Part shown: positions 31,036 through 42,883 of the stretch, piece after piece
How the letters are laid out: every line of letters begins with the position of its first letter
Position numbering within the stretch: position 1 is the stretch's first letter
From: Bacteroidota bacterium
GTDB taxonomy: Bacteria; Bacteroidota; Bacteroidia; Bacteroidales; F082
Assembly (NCBI GenBank): GCA_009773165.1
Contig: WOUZ01000004.1
Location: 224,086-288,085, forward strand
DNA length: 64,000 nucleotides
Direction: 5' to 3'
The notes under the pieces: generated by a model
Database searches by the model: none
Told to the model about the DNA's origin: nothing
The model's input: only the letters and a program-made list of their open reading frames with translations
Translations under genes and position numbers: made by a program

Positions 31036-32499
31036 ATGAAAAAGTCTATTATTTATATCCTATTTGCCGTATTGGCCATCAATCTGCAAGCGCAAAATGA
31101 AACGGATGCGCTGCGGTTTTCACAATCTTATTATCAGGGAACTGCCCGAAGTATGGCAATGGGAGGAGCTTTTGGAGCTTTGGGAGCTGATTTTTCTTCC
31201 TTAAGCACCAACCCGGCAGGCATTGGTTTGTACCGCAGTTCTGAGTTTAGCTTAAGTCCAACACTTATGAATGCTAAAACAGAATCGACCTATAATGGTA
31301 TGTTTGGCGATGATGTAAGAACCAATTTTTCACTTAGCAACCTTGGGATGGTTTTAACAACAAAAGTGGATGATGGCAAATCTTCAAGTCCATGGAAATA
31401 TTATCAGTTCGCGATTGGCATGAATCGAACAAATTCGTTTCATAACCGATCTTTCATTCAAGGTGATAACAGTGAACATTCGAAAATTGATGTTTACCTC
31501 GATCGCGTTTGGAACACCTATCCAGAAGATATTGAAGATCAATTTCCTTATGACCTTTATCCTGCATGGTATGTTTATTTGATTGATACAGTGAGAGATA
31601 ACAATGGAGGTCTCATCTATACCAGCCCGGTACCGATAGGAGGTATACGTCAGTTTGAAAGCGTGAACACCTGGGGGTCAACAAACGAATGGTTGTTTAG
31701 TGGAGGTGCAAATCTCAACGACAATATATTTTTAGGTGCTACACTTGGGTTGCCTTATACACGTTACTTTAAAGAGTCCATGTATACTGAAAAGGATATG
31801 AATGACGATTACGCTGGTTTTGAAGAATGGAGTTACAGCGAAACCATTGAAAGCCGTGGAATGGGCTTGAACCTTAAGGTTGGTTTAATCGTTTGGCCTG
31901 TTGAATGGCTTCGCTTAGGAGCTGCATTCCATACTCCAACGTATTATGCTGAAATGCAGGATATCTGGTACACAAGCACAGAAGCCCGACTTGAGCCCGA
32001 TTACAACAAAAAGAACTCGCCAACCGGAGAATATATTTATGACATCACAACTCCTTTGAGAGCTATTGGAAGTGCAGCATTTATTATTGGACAATATGGT
32101 TCATTAAGTGCTGACTATGAATATGTTGATTATAGCAAAATGCGTCTTCGCGCCTCTGACTACAGTTTTACAAATGAAAATCAAAACATCCGTGATTATT
32201 ATACCTCTACATATAATTTGCGGCTTGGTACCGAATGGCGCTTGAATCAATTCAATTTCAGAGGCGGATATGCTATGTATGGAAGTCCATACGCAAATGA
32301 TATTAATGATGGTCAAAAATCATATTTCTCACTTGGAATTGGTTACAACGAGAAAAATTTTAGCCTCGATCTGGCTTATATAAACGGAAATATGAAACAA
32401 GATTATTATCTTTATACATCCGAAAACTATTCGACTAATCCAACAGCTCAGGTACTAAAAACCAATCAGTTTGTAATGACTACCCGTTTCAAATTCTAG
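31036..32499 (+). CDS. outer membrane protein transport protein (OmpP1/FadL/TodX-like)
   Basis: ARSMAMGGAFGALGADFSSLSTNPAGIGLYRSSEFSLSPTL N-terminal signature, beta-barrel, C-terminal aromatic (TRFKF). Confidence 0.85.
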   Translation: MKKSIIYILFAVLAINLQAQNETDALRFSQSYYQGTARSMAMGGAFGALGADFSSLSTNPAGIGLYRSSEFSLSPTLMNAKTESTYNGMFGDDVRTNFSLSNLGMVLTTKVDDGKSSSPWKYYQFAIGMNRTNSFHNRSFIQGDNSEHSKIDVYLDRVWNTYPEDIEDQFPYDLYPAWYVYLIDTVRDNNGGLIYTSPVPIGGIRQFESVNTWGSTNEWLFSGGANLNDNIFLGATLGLPYTRYFKESMYTEKDMNDDYAGFEEWSYSETIESRGMGLNLKVGLIVWPVEWLRLGAAFHTPTYYAEMQDIWYTSTEARLEPDYNKKNSPTGEYIYDITTPLRAIGSAAFIIGQYGSLSADYEYVDYSKMRLRASDYSFTNENQNIRDYYTSTYNLRLGTEWRLNQFNFRGGYAMYGSPYANDINDGQKSYFSLGIGYNEKNFSLDLAYINGNMKQDYYLYTSENYSTNPTAQVLKTNQFVMTTRFKF

Positions 32500-32525
32500 T
32501 AACCTATTTGTTTAAATAAACTCAT

Positions 32526-32564
32526 TAAGCAGGCTGCATTATTTTTGTGCAGGCTGCTTTTTTT
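32526..32564. terminator. intrinsic terminator between convergent genes
   Basis: AAGCAGgCTGCA..TGCAGgCTGCTT stem (one G-G mismatch) followed by TTTTTT. Confidence 0.75.
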
Positions 32565-32582
32565 ATATCCAAAACGCCTGTT

Positions 32583-34073
32583 TCACTTTGTTTTGAGTCT
32601 GTTGAGGCCTGCCTTGGCTTTAGCATGAATACCTAAACGATACTCTTCTGGTTGAATGCTTAAGCATAATTTATATAAACGTATAGCTTCATCAGTCTTC
32701 TGGGCTAACTCATTGATTTCACCTGCTAAAAGTGCAGAGTTAGCAGCATAATATAGTGGTGAATCTAAGCCGTCAGTCCATGTTTTCTTGTAATAATTTA
32801 AGGCTTCAGGATAGTTTTCCAACGCATGATAAACTCTACCCATGCGATAGTTATATTCAAGTCGTTGATTCATTGACATTTGTTGAAAAGATTTACTTGC
32901 CCGAAACAACATTTCCCGCGATTTATCGTAATATCCCCCATCGAAAAGCAACCTTGCCTTCAAAAGATCTTTAAAAGGTATTTCATTATTTCCTGCCTCT
33001 CTCAAAGCTTGCTTATCTGCTTCAACCTGACCAGCTTCAATTGATACAATTTGCTTAAGGGTATTTATATAGGCCGTAGTATCAGATCTAAGAATTGCAA
33101 TCCAGGCTAACTTTCGCCTGGCATCTGCTTTGTAATTCAAGCCGCGATAATTATCAATAAAATAGTGATAGTTGATTGCCGCTGAAGTATCAAGCTTCCT
33201 AAGTTTTGCCTCAGCTTCCATATAATCAAGGTAATACAATGGAAAAGCTGTACTTGTCTTTGTTCTTTCTTTTAAGGTCCTCAATGCAGATTCATTTAAA
33301 CCACTCTTCATTTCGATGCTTACTTTCGAATAAAGAAGTAATGGGTTTAAAATATCTTCGCTGGTATAAACTTGTAATAGTTTTTGAGATAATCTCTTAT
33401 CAGGATTTAAATTCATCTCGATAAAACTCAGATAAAACAAAACTTCAGGGCGCATCAACCGATTGTAAAGATCAGGATCAACTGGATGAAGCGCAGTATA
33501 AAGCAGTTTTCTGCCTTCGTTGATGTCTCCTTCCATCGAAGCCAGTTTCACAATCCACTGATATTGAGGCGGAACACTACCAATGATTGCATATAAAAGT
33601 CCCAGGCTTATGTTGTTTGGCAGAAAATCAGGAAAACGTTTTTTATTTTCTTCAAGCAAAAGGTAGGCTTTTCTAACCTCCAATACGGCACTGTATGGTT
33701 CATCAAATTTGGACCTTGAGGCTGCTGACTGCAAATAGATCGATGCTAAAGCCCATAGCTTGAGAGGGTTATTGGGATCAACTTTGCTGATTTGACTGAT
33801 CCGGTTATCTTTTTTATCCTGAAGATTAACGTTAAATGCCTTTTCTTCCAGAATAAAAGCCTTGAAAAAATCGAGATAGTTTTCGACGACAAGTGGAAAT
33901 AAGTTATCAGGTTGATCCTTTTGTTCTGCTTTGATGTGTACCCACATTTCGGCTTCATTCAATGAAATAGCGGTCTGATACGCATGTTGCATATTGGCAC
34001 TCAACACAAGAGATTGTGAGTTAACACTGAGAGTTGTTAGAAAAAAGAGAATGAAAATCAGTTTTCTACTCAT
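32583..34073 (-). CDS. tetratricopeptide repeat protein, secreted
   Basis: Signal peptide. TPR-like repeats (GRVYHALENYPEALNYYKKTW; TDEAIRLYKLCLSIQPEEY). Confidence 0.8.
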   Translation of the reverse strand: MSRKLIFILFFLTTLSVNSQSLVLSANMQHAYQTAISLNEAEMWVHIKAEQKDQPDNLFPLVVENYLDFFKAFILEEKAFNVNLQDKKDNRISQISKVDPNNPLKLWALASIYLQSAASRSKFDEPYSAVLEVRKAYLLLEENKKRFPDFLPNNISLGLLYAIIGSVPPQYQWIVKLASMEGDINEGRKLLYTALHPVDPDLYNRLMRPEVLFYLSFIEMNLNPDKRLSQKLLQVYTSEDILNPLLLYSKVSIEMKSGLNESALRTLKERTKTSTAFPLYYLDYMEAEAKLRKLDTSAAINYHYFIDNYRGLNYKADARRKLAWIAILRSDTTAYINTLKQIVSIEAGQVEADKQALREAGNNEIPFKDLLKARLLFDGGYYDKSREMLFRASKSFQQMSMNQRLEYNYRMGRVYHALENYPEALNYYKKTWTDGLDSPLYYAANSALLAGEINELAQKTDEAIRLYKLCLSIQPEEYRLGIHAKAKAGLNRLKTK

Positions 34074-34087
34074 AACGTCAAAAATAC

Positions 34088-34116
34088 AAAAAGGGAATCA
34101 TTTGATTCCCTTTTTA
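34088..34116 (-). terminator. intrinsic terminator downstream of the zinc-ribbon gene
   Basis: AAAAAGGGAATCatttGATTCCCTTTTT perfect hairpin. Confidence 0.75.
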
Positions 34117-34153
34117 ATTCCATTATCTAAGTATTTGAAAACGTTTGAGTTGA

Positions 34154-34951
34154 CTAGCTGTATTTTTCAGCAATTTCTTGATCAACTAAAATACGTCCGC
34201 AATATTCACAAACGATTACTTTCTTGTGCATACGAATATCCAATTGGTGCTGAGGAGGGATTTTATTGAAACAACCACCACAAGCATCACGCTCAATTTG
34301 AACAACAGCAAGGCCATTTCTGGCATTCAGCCTGATTCTTTTGTAAGCAACAACCAAACGGTCTTCAACCTGATGTTCATGTTTGTAGGATTTCTCAATC
34401 AAGTCTTCCTCTTCCTTTTCAGTTTCTTCGATAATTGATTGAAGCTCTGACTTTTTCACTTCCAAATCACCTAAACGCTCAGTAAGTCGTTCTTTCGCTA
34501 CAAGTATTTCTTTTTGCAACTCTTCGACCTTAACTGTGTATTCTCTGATTCGCTTCTCAGAAAGTTGAATCTCAAGATTTTGAAATTCGATCTCTTTTGA
34601 TAATGAATCATACTCACGATTATTCCTAACATTCATCTGCTGCTCTTCGTAGCGCTTGATGAGTGATGCACTGTCTTTCATCGACAGTTTCTTTTCACTT
34701 ACATTTTGATTGAGTGCAATCGTCTCATTTTCGTATTTCTCGATCCGGGTTTCAAGGCCGGCTATTTCATCTTCCAGATCTTGCACTTCCAAAGGTAATT
34801 CACCTCTGATAATTCTGATTCGATCAATCTGTGAATGAATCTGTTGCAAGGCATACAATGAAACTAATTTGCGTTCTACGCTAATTTCAACAGGTTCTTC
34901 TATAGCTGCATTGCTCATTTTCAGTTTATCAGCTTGGTTTTCTTTCGACAT
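34154..34951 (-). CDS. C4-type zinc ribbon, coiled-coil protein
   Basis: Long coiled coil, then CGGCFNKIPPQ...VIVCEYCGRILVD zinc ribbon. Confidence 0.9.
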   Translation of the reverse strand: MSKENQADKLKMSNAAIEEPVEISVERKLVSLYALQQIHSQIDRIRIIRGELPLEVQDLEDEIAGLETRIEKYENETIALNQNVSEKKLSMKDSASLIKRYEEQQMNVRNNREYDSLSKEIEFQNLEIQLSEKRIREYTVKVEELQKEILVAKERLTERLGDLEVKKSELQSIIEETEKEEEDLIEKSYKHEHQVEDRLVVAYKRIRLNARNGLAVVQIERDACGGCFNKIPPQHQLDIRMHKKVIVCEYCGRILVDQEIAEKYS

Positions 34952-34965
34952 ATTAAATTGGGTTT

Positions 34966-36066
34966 CTATTTGAAATAATATCCTACTGCGTTTGTGTTTA
35001 CTTCAGAAAACAGGACTGCAAAATTAGGAATTTTTTTTCTTAAAATATCAGCTATCAATTCTTTCGTAAATTGTTCTGTTTCAAAGTGGCCTGCATCAAC
35101 CATTAATAGCGCGTTATCGGCATCAAAAAAATCATGATACTTGATGTCGGCAGTTATAAATGCTTCAGCCTTAGCACGTTTTGCTGAAGAAAGCAAAAAT
35201 GCACCTGAGCCTCCACAAACTGCAACTTTTTGAATGTTTCTGTTTAAAAATGGAGAATGACGAACCATAGGAACCTCAAAAGTAGCAGATACCAATTCCA
35301 GAAAATCTTTTTCTTTCATTGGCTGTTCAAAAAAACCAACCATACCCGAGCCTGCATTAGTCCAACTGTTATCCAAAGGAATCACATCATAGGCGACTTC
35401 TTCGTACGGATGGGTCTTCAATAAAGATTCAATCACTCTATTTAATTGGTAATGAGGCACTATAACTTCAATTCTAACTTCGGCTTCGGTATGTAGTTTA
35501 TCCTGTTGCCCAACAAAAGGCTGAGCCAACGCATTTGCTCTAAAAGTTCCTTCGCCCACAACATTGAAACTACACGAATCATAATTTCCAATATTTCCTG
35601 CACCTGCTTCAAACATTGCTAACCGAACTCTTTCAGCTTCTTTTTGAGGAGCGTAGGTAACGATTTTTTTTAAAAGACCAACTTTTGGATCTAAAATACT
35701 CGCGCGAATTAATCCGAGTTTATCTGCAATTCGCTTATTCACCCCAACCGGACTATTATCCAAATTAGTATGCATCGATGCAATACCAATTTCATGTCGA
35801 ATGGCCTTTATAACTGTTCGTTCGACATATCCATGTGGTACAAGGCTTTTAATTCCTTTAAAAATTATTGGATGATGTGAAATAATTAAGTTGCAATTTT
35901 TACTAATAGCCTCATCAACAACAGCTTCTGTAACATCAAGGCAAACAAGCACTTTCTCAACATCAGCATTTGGGTCACCAACGATTAGTCCGCTGTTGTC
36001 CCACGATTCCTGAAGGGAAAGTGGTGCAGTATCTTCTATAATGTTAAGGAGGTCTCTTATTTTCAT
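34966..36066 (-). CDS. Nif3-like dinuclear metal center hexameric protein
   Basis: DNSGLIVGDPNADVEKVLVCLDVTE, IISHHPIIFKGIKSL, MHTNLDNSPVGVNKRIAD, VDAGHFETEQF. The upstream 27 codons are excluded because the TACTTTTG promoter lies next to the ORF-track start. Confidence 0.93.
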   Translation of the reverse strand: MKIRDLLNIIEDTAPLSLQESWDNSGLIVGDPNADVEKVLVCLDVTEAVVDEAISKNCNLIISHHPIIFKGIKSLVPHGYVERTVIKAIRHEIGIASMHTNLDNSPVGVNKRIADKLGLIRASILDPKVGLLKKIVTYAPQKEAERVRLAMFEAGAGNIGNYDSCSFNVVGEGTFRANALAQPFVGQQDKLHTEAEVRIEVIVPHYQLNRVIESLLKTHPYEEVAYDVIPLDNSWTNAGSGMVGFFEQPMKEKDFLELVSATFEVPMVRHSPFLNRNIQKVAVCGGSGAFLLSSAKRAKAEAFITADIKYHDFFDADNALLMVDAGHFETEQFTKELIADILRKKIPNFAVLFSEVNTNAVGYYFK

Positions 36067-36159
36067 GAAAAAACGTTTCTCATTTTTAGTTGTTAAAAAA
36101 ATCAATAATAATACCCTTTGAAATGACGTAAAAGGTAACCTTATCAATTATTTAACGTA

Positions 36160-36167
36160 CAAAAGTA
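36160..36167 (-). promoter_or_regulatory. Bacteroidetes -7 element TACTTTTG upstream of the Nif3-like gene
   Basis: TAnnTTTG match on the minus strand. Confidence 0.45.
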
Positions 36168-36244
36168 CATCAAATTGATGGATTTAACTAATTTCGCAGG
36201 AATTGCACTACTACTGAGAAAAATCATTTTTATTCATAATTGGC

Positions 36245-37288
36245 ATGAGAGTATTTCTGCTTCCTTTTGCATGGCTTTATCATTTGATTTTAATCGTTCG
36301 ACATGCGATGTTTGATAGTGGTTTGAAATCATCCCAATCATTTGATCTTCCTGTTATTTGTGTTGGAAATATTCGTTTAGGAGGAACTGGAAAAACACCT
36401 CATATTGAATACCTTGTTCGCTTACTTCAAAAAAAACACAAAATAGCGATCCTAAGTAGAGGCTACGGACGTCTTACAAAAGGATTTATTGAAGCAGATT
36501 CATCTAAAACAGCTGACTTGATTGGTGACGAGCCGATGCAATATGTCACCAAATTTCCTGATGTGACGGTTGCAGTGGACGAAAAACGTGTTGAAGGAAT
36601 TAAAAAGTTACAACAAAAAACTACGCCTCCCGAAATTATTCTTCTCGACGATGCTTTTCAGCACCGAAATGTTAAAGCAGGACTTAATATTGTATTGACT
36701 GATTATCACAACTTGTATTCTGATGATTTACTTTTCCCTTCAGGTATGCTAAGAGACACAAAATCATCAGTAAAAAGGGCTGATGCAGTAATCGTCACAA
36801 AAACACCTGCAGTTTTTTCTCCATTTATCGAACAGAATCTACGCGACAAACTTAAGCTTTCACCTTCCCAATCACTCTTTTTCTCATATATCTATTATGG
36901 TAATATGAAGCCAATAGTTGAATCAACAGAGGCATGTATTCCAAAAAGTATTACAACCATTTTGCTAGTTACCGGGATAGCCAATTCATACCCTTTAAAA
37001 GAGTATTTGAACACCAGGTGTATTGATCTTATCGAAATAAAGTACGGCGATCACCATCGTTACACCGAAAAAGACCTAAACTTGATCAACTCAAGTTTCC
37101 AAAATATTATTGGAAAGAATAAATTGATCATTACAACTGAAAAAGACGCCATGAGATTCAAGGATTCTCCCTATTTTCGCATCATAGAAAGTCTACCGCT
37201 ATTTTATGTTCCCATAAAGGTGGCATTTCATAAAAGCAGCGGTGAAAGTTTTGATGCTTATATCGAAAAATATGTTAGAAAAAATTAA
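36245..37288 (+). CDS. lpxK: tetraacyldisaccharide 4'-kinase
   Basis: VICVGNIRLGGTGKTPHIEYLVRLL, ILSRGYGR, IGDEPMQY, LLDDAFQHRNVK. Confidence 0.95.
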   Translation: MRVFLLPFAWLYHLILIVRHAMFDSGLKSSQSFDLPVICVGNIRLGGTGKTPHIEYLVRLLQKKHKIAILSRGYGRLTKGFIEADSSKTADLIGDEPMQYVTKFPDVTVAVDEKRVEGIKKLQQKTTPPEIILLDDAFQHRNVKAGLNIVLTDYHNLYSDDLLFPSGMLRDTKSSVKRADAVIVTKTPAVFSPFIEQNLRDKLKLSPSQSLFFSYIYYGNMKPIVESTEACIPKSITTILLVTGIANSYPLKEYLNTRCIDLIEIKYGDHHRYTEKDLNLINSSFQNIIGKNKLIITTEKDAMRFKDSPYFRIIESLPLFYVPIKVAFHKSSGESFDAYIEKYVRKN

Positions 37289-38087
37289 TGAGACTACAGC
37301 TTATATTAAGCAACAATTTGAAAAACAGCCTGAAATAGGTATTATTCTCGGAACCGGCTTGGGCGAACTTGTAAACGAAATTGAAGTTGAAAAAGCAATT
37401 CCTTATGAAGAAATTCCCAACTTTCCCGTTTCTACAGTTCATGGACACAAAGGCCGTTTGATCTTTGGTAAGTTGAGTGGAAGAACCATTGTTGCAATGC
37501 AAGGTCGATTCCATTATTACGAAGGCTACACCATGCAGGAAGTTACTTTTCCGGTTCGGGTAATGAAACAACTTGGTATACAACTTCTTATTGTTTCGAA
37601 TGCCAGTGGTGGACTTAAAGAAGAGTTTGAAGTTGGTGACCTGATGTTGATTTCAGACCATATTAATTTAATGCCTAATCCACTAATAGGAAAAAATGAT
37701 GAGAGGATAGGAACAAGATTTCCTGATATGAGCGATGCCTATGACCACCGCATACTTCAGATGGCTCATAAAGTTGCGCAAAAAAGTGGTATCAAAGTTC
37801 ATGAAGGAATCTATGCAGCAGTAACCGGACCAACCTTTGAAACTCCGGCAGAGTATAATTACATTCATGTAATTGGTGCTCATGCTGTTGGCATGTCTAC
37901 TGTTCCTGAAGTAATAGTAGCCAGACATATGAAACTTCCTGTGTTCGCTGTCTCTGTAATTTCCGATTTGGGTGTTAAAGGAAAAATTGTGCAAATTTCA
38001 CATGAGGAGGTCATTGATGCCGCTGCCGCTGCTCAGCCAAAAATGACCTTACTCATTAAGGAATTGCTCAAAGAACCAATCATATAG
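37272..38087 (+). CDS. purine nucleoside phosphorylase
   Basis: IGIILGTGLGELV, MQGRFHYYEGYTMQEVTFPVRVMKQLG, SNASGGL, GPTFETPAEY, VGMSTVPEVIVARH. Overlaps the 3' end of lpxK. Confidence 0.95.
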   Translation: MLEKINETTAYIKQQFEKQPEIGIILGTGLGELVNEIEVEKAIPYEEIPNFPVSTVHGHKGRLIFGKLSGRTIVAMQGRFHYYEGYTMQEVTFPVRVMKQLGIQLLIVSNASGGLKEEFEVGDLMLISDHINLMPNPLIGKNDERIGTRFPDMSDAYDHRILQMAHKVAQKSGIKVHEGIYAAVTGPTFETPAEYNYIHVIGAHAVGMSTVPEVIVARHMKLPVFAVSVISDLGVKGKIVQISHEEVIDAAAAAQPKMTLLIKELLKEPII

Positions 38088-38097
38088 ATTATTCAGC

Positions 38098-38874
38098 TTG
38101 ACTGAAGAAAAAACACATATTTACTTTGCTTCAGATTTTCATTTGGGAGTTCCCGATCATGAAAGAAGTCTGAAACGTGAGAAAAAACTCGTAAGCTGGC
38201 TCGAAAGTATTGAGCCGTCTGCCAAAGAGATTTTCCTCATGGGCGATCTTTTCGACTTTTGGTTTGAATACAATACTGTTATACCAAAAGGGTACGTGAG
38301 GCTTCTTGGAAAAATTGCATCTCTTACCGATAAAGGCATTCCTGTGCATGTATTCAGAGGTAATCACGATATTTGGGCTTTCGATTACCTCAGCAAAGAG
38401 GCTGGTGTTCAATTACACAGGCTGCCAGTAATGCGCAGTTTTAACGGGAAAAAATTTTTCTTATCGCATGGCGATGGACTTGGGCCCGGTGACACAGGCT
38501 ACAAATTGTTAAAGAAAGTGTTTGAAAATCGCTTTAATCAATTTCTGTTTAATTGGATACATCCTGATATAGGCACGAAACTCGGATTATATTTCTCGAA
38601 AAAAAGCCGTATTGCCAATATAGCACGCGAACAGAAAAACGATTTTAAAATAGATATTGAGCGCGAGATGCTCTACCTTTATTGCAAACGAAAACTTGAG
38701 CAGCAGCCTACGATCGACTTTTTTGTGTTTGGTCATCGTCATATTCCAATTCAACATGCTGTTGGTGACACAGCTCAAATGGTTATTCTCGGCGATTGGG
38801 TCACAAATTTTTCTTATGCAGTTTTTGATGGCACGTCACTACAGCTTCGTTTTTTTGAGGAAACTAAACCTTAA
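38098..38874 (+). CDS. lpxH: UDP-2,3-diacylglucosamine diphosphatase
   Basis: FASDFHLG, LMGDLFDFWFEY, RGNHDIWAFDYL, SHGDGLGPGD, FGHRHIP. Apparent TTG start. Confidence 0.88.
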   Translation: MTEEKTHIYFASDFHLGVPDHERSLKREKKLVSWLESIEPSAKEIFLMGDLFDFWFEYNTVIPKGYVRLLGKIASLTDKGIPVHVFRGNHDIWAFDYLSKEAGVQLHRLPVMRSFNGKKFFLSHGDGLGPGDTGYKLLKKVFENRFNQFLFNWIHPDIGTKLGLYFSKKSRIANIAREQKNDFKIDIEREMLYLYCKRKLEQQPTIDFFVFGHRHIPIQHAVGDTAQMVILGDWVTNFSYAVFDGTSLQLRFFEETKP

Positions 38875-39913
38875 ACCTTGATGTATCAGTCTCATTATCC
38901 GGAATCAATTCGTTAACTAATTGATTGATAAATTTTTGAGCTAATGAAGGGGCTAGCATTGCACCTTTTGAACCAAGTCCATTAAAAATATGAAGTGGTT
39001 TTAACAATGGATGTCTTCCTGCAACTGGTCTTCGATCAGCAATAGCGGGACGTATTCCAGACTGATGATCAACCACCTCAAAAGGGACTTTTAAAAACCT
39101 GGAAGGCCTATCCGTAAGATAAGCTTTGGCTTCCTCAGTTGGCTTATCATTTTTAAAATTCCATTCATAGGTAGAGCCAACCCGATAAAGGTCATTTCCT
39201 AAAGGTAAAATAAAAACATCTTTATTCAATAACTGATTGGTATTGAGCTCAGGAATATACAATGTTAACACCTCCCCTTTTACAGGCCGGAACGGCAAGT
39301 TATTGAACCACGGATTCTCAGAAACTGTGTGACCTTCGCAAAAGACAATTTTATCAGCCTTAATATCCTTATATAACACATGCTGATCATGAATTTTTAA
39401 AGAATCATGCATAAAAGCATCCTCAATAAGAAATCCTAACCTATTCAATTCTAAACGGATATAATTTAAAAAAGAGTTTGTATCTAACCAAGCCACATCT
39501 TTTACAAGGCCAAATCCATAAGGAGCATCAATTGTTTTCTCAAGATCAGGTATTGCATCTGCAATTTCAAGAAACTGATCAAATCCCGGCAATAGCAACT
39601 TCGATCTCCATTTCCCTGGTTCGTTTTCAGATAAGATGCGTGCAATCGTGATGTCATGGAGAACATTCTGAGATGTTTCCAATTCAAAACTTCTGTAGAA
39701 GCGAACCGCCTCATCAAATATAGCAGGAACTTTCCAACTAAGGGTAAGGTAGCGGAAAACAATTGGATTCATTATACCTGCCGCAACTCTTGAGGATGTG
39801 AAACGGTCAGGTTTATCAATGACTATAAAAGGAATATTTCTTTTTAGAAGATGCCATGACAAAATACTGCCAGCCAAACCCAAGCCAACAATTACAATCT
39901 GCTTATGTACCAT
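38864..39913 (-). CDS. FAD-dependent oxidoreductase (DAO family)
   Basis: IVIVGLGLAGSILSWHLLKR N-terminal dinucleotide-binding motif; DAO-like C-terminus (SGIRPAIADRRPVAG, FNGLGSKGAMLAP). Confidence 0.9.
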   Translation of the reverse strand: MVHKQIVIVGLGLAGSILSWHLLKRNIPFIVIDKPDRFTSSRVAAGIMNPIVFRYLTLSWKVPAIFDEAVRFYRSFELETSQNVLHDITIARILSENEPGKWRSKLLLPGFDQFLEIADAIPDLEKTIDAPYGFGLVKDVAWLDTNSFLNYIRLELNRLGFLIEDAFMHDSLKIHDQHVLYKDIKADKIVFCEGHTVSENPWFNNLPFRPVKGEVLTLYIPELNTNQLLNKDVFILPLGNDLYRVGSTYEWNFKNDKPTEEAKAYLTDRPSRFLKVPFEVVDHQSGIRPAIADRRPVAGRHPLLKPLHIFNGLGSKGAMLAPSLAQKFINQLVNELIPDNETDTSRFKV

Positions 39914-39914
39914 T

Positions 39915-40928
39915 TCATGCGAATAGTTCTATTAAGTCCACAAGGCGGCTTGCGTAACCCATTTCATTATCATACCATGCAACAACTTTAACCAGCTTAT
40001 TTCGATCACCCAAAACAGCGGTTAATCCTGCATCAAACACAGCTGAGTGCGTATTCCCAATCACATCAACTGAAACTATCGGATCTTCAGTATACTGCAA
40101 AATACCTTTTAGGTTTCCTTCAGAAGCTGTTTTAAAAGCTGCATTTATTTCCTTTACAGTGGCCGACTTATGTAAAGTACATGTAAGGTCGGTGAGCGAT
40201 CCATCAGCTACAGGAACGCGAATACCAGCTCCTCCCAAATTACCTTTCAAATGCGGAAATATACGTGTAGCTGCTTTAGCAGCACCCGTTGTGGTTGGGA
40301 CAATAGAGGTTGCTGCCGCACGACCTCTTCTCCAGTCCTTATGAGGACCATCAACCAGATTTTGATCTTTTGTATAGCTATGAACTGTTGTGATGAATCC
40401 TTTTTCCACGCCCCAGTTTTCATCCAGAATTTTAATCAGCGGTGCAACATTATTCGTTGTGCATGAGGCATTTGAAATGACAAAATCATTTTTATTGATT
40501 AGGTGATTGTTAACACCCAATACAATGTAGGGAACCTTTTCCAGGTCATCTTTGGCAGGAGCAGAAATAATTACTTTTCGCGCCCCAGCATCGTGAACGT
40601 GACGCAAAGCCTGCTCTGGTTCAATAAAAAAACCTGTTGATTCAATAACAACATCAATTCCCAATTTTTTCCAGGGCAATAAGGATGGGTCTGAAACTGA
40701 AAGCACCTCAACACGTTTTCCATTAACTGTTAAGCTGTTACTATCAGGAATTATTTCATATGGAAAATGACCATGAACACTATCGTACTTTAACAAATGT
40801 GCCAGATTATAGGCATCAGTCAAATCATTTATTGCAACAACTTCCATATCAGTACGTTGCAAAAGCTGTCGAAAGGTTACTCTTCCGATCCTGCCAAATC
40901 CGTTGATAGCTATTCTGATTTTCTGCAT
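39915..40928 (-). CDS. gapA: type I glyceraldehyde-3-phosphate dehydrogenase
   Basis: IRIAINGFGRIGRV, ISNASCTTNNVAPL, HSYTKDQNLVDGPHKDWRRGRAAA, WYDNEMGYA. Confidence 0.97.
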   Translation of the reverse strand: MQKIRIAINGFGRIGRVTFRQLLQRTDMEVVAINDLTDAYNLAHLLKYDSVHGHFPYEIIPDSNSLTVNGKRVEVLSVSDPSLLPWKKLGIDVVIESTGFFIEPEQALRHVHDAGARKVIISAPAKDDLEKVPYIVLGVNNHLINKNDFVISNASCTTNNVAPLIKILDENWGVEKGFITTVHSYTKDQNLVDGPHKDWRRGRAAATSIVPTTTGAAKAATRIFPHLKGNLGGAGIRVPVADGSLTDLTCTLHKSATVKEINAAFKTASEGNLKGILQYTEDPIVSVDVIGNTHSAVFDAGLTAVLGDRNKLVKVVAWYDNEMGYASRLVDLIELFA

Positions 40929-41002
40929 TCCATCACTTTTTGGCAAAGTTAACCAAAAGTGAAATCAAAATTAGAATCAAAAATCAATCCGGTAAACTGA
41001 TA

Positions 41003-42616
<1,614 letters not shown>

Positions 42617-42665
42617 CTATTATATAATTTATTAACAAAAATAAGTCAACTGACTTTAAAGCGTG

Positions 42666-42673
42666 CAAAGGTA
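42666..42673 (-). promoter_or_regulatory. Bacteroidetes -7 element TACCTTTG upstream of the ABC-F gene
   Basis: TAnnTTTG match on the minus strand. Confidence 0.5.
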
Positions 42674-42883
42674 CATCATTAAGTAATGTTATGGCTATGA
42701 ATAGTATCTTTATCACCTGAGCATTTGATCGCATTAAGTCAATAAATTCATGTATATACTTTATTATCAGTATTTTATATTAATATTGGTATTTCAAAAA
42801 GAAACAGAAGTTTATGAAGTTTGATATTCTTGTAATCTCAGAGGTTTATAATTACTTTTGTCAGGTATCAAAAAAAGCGAACA

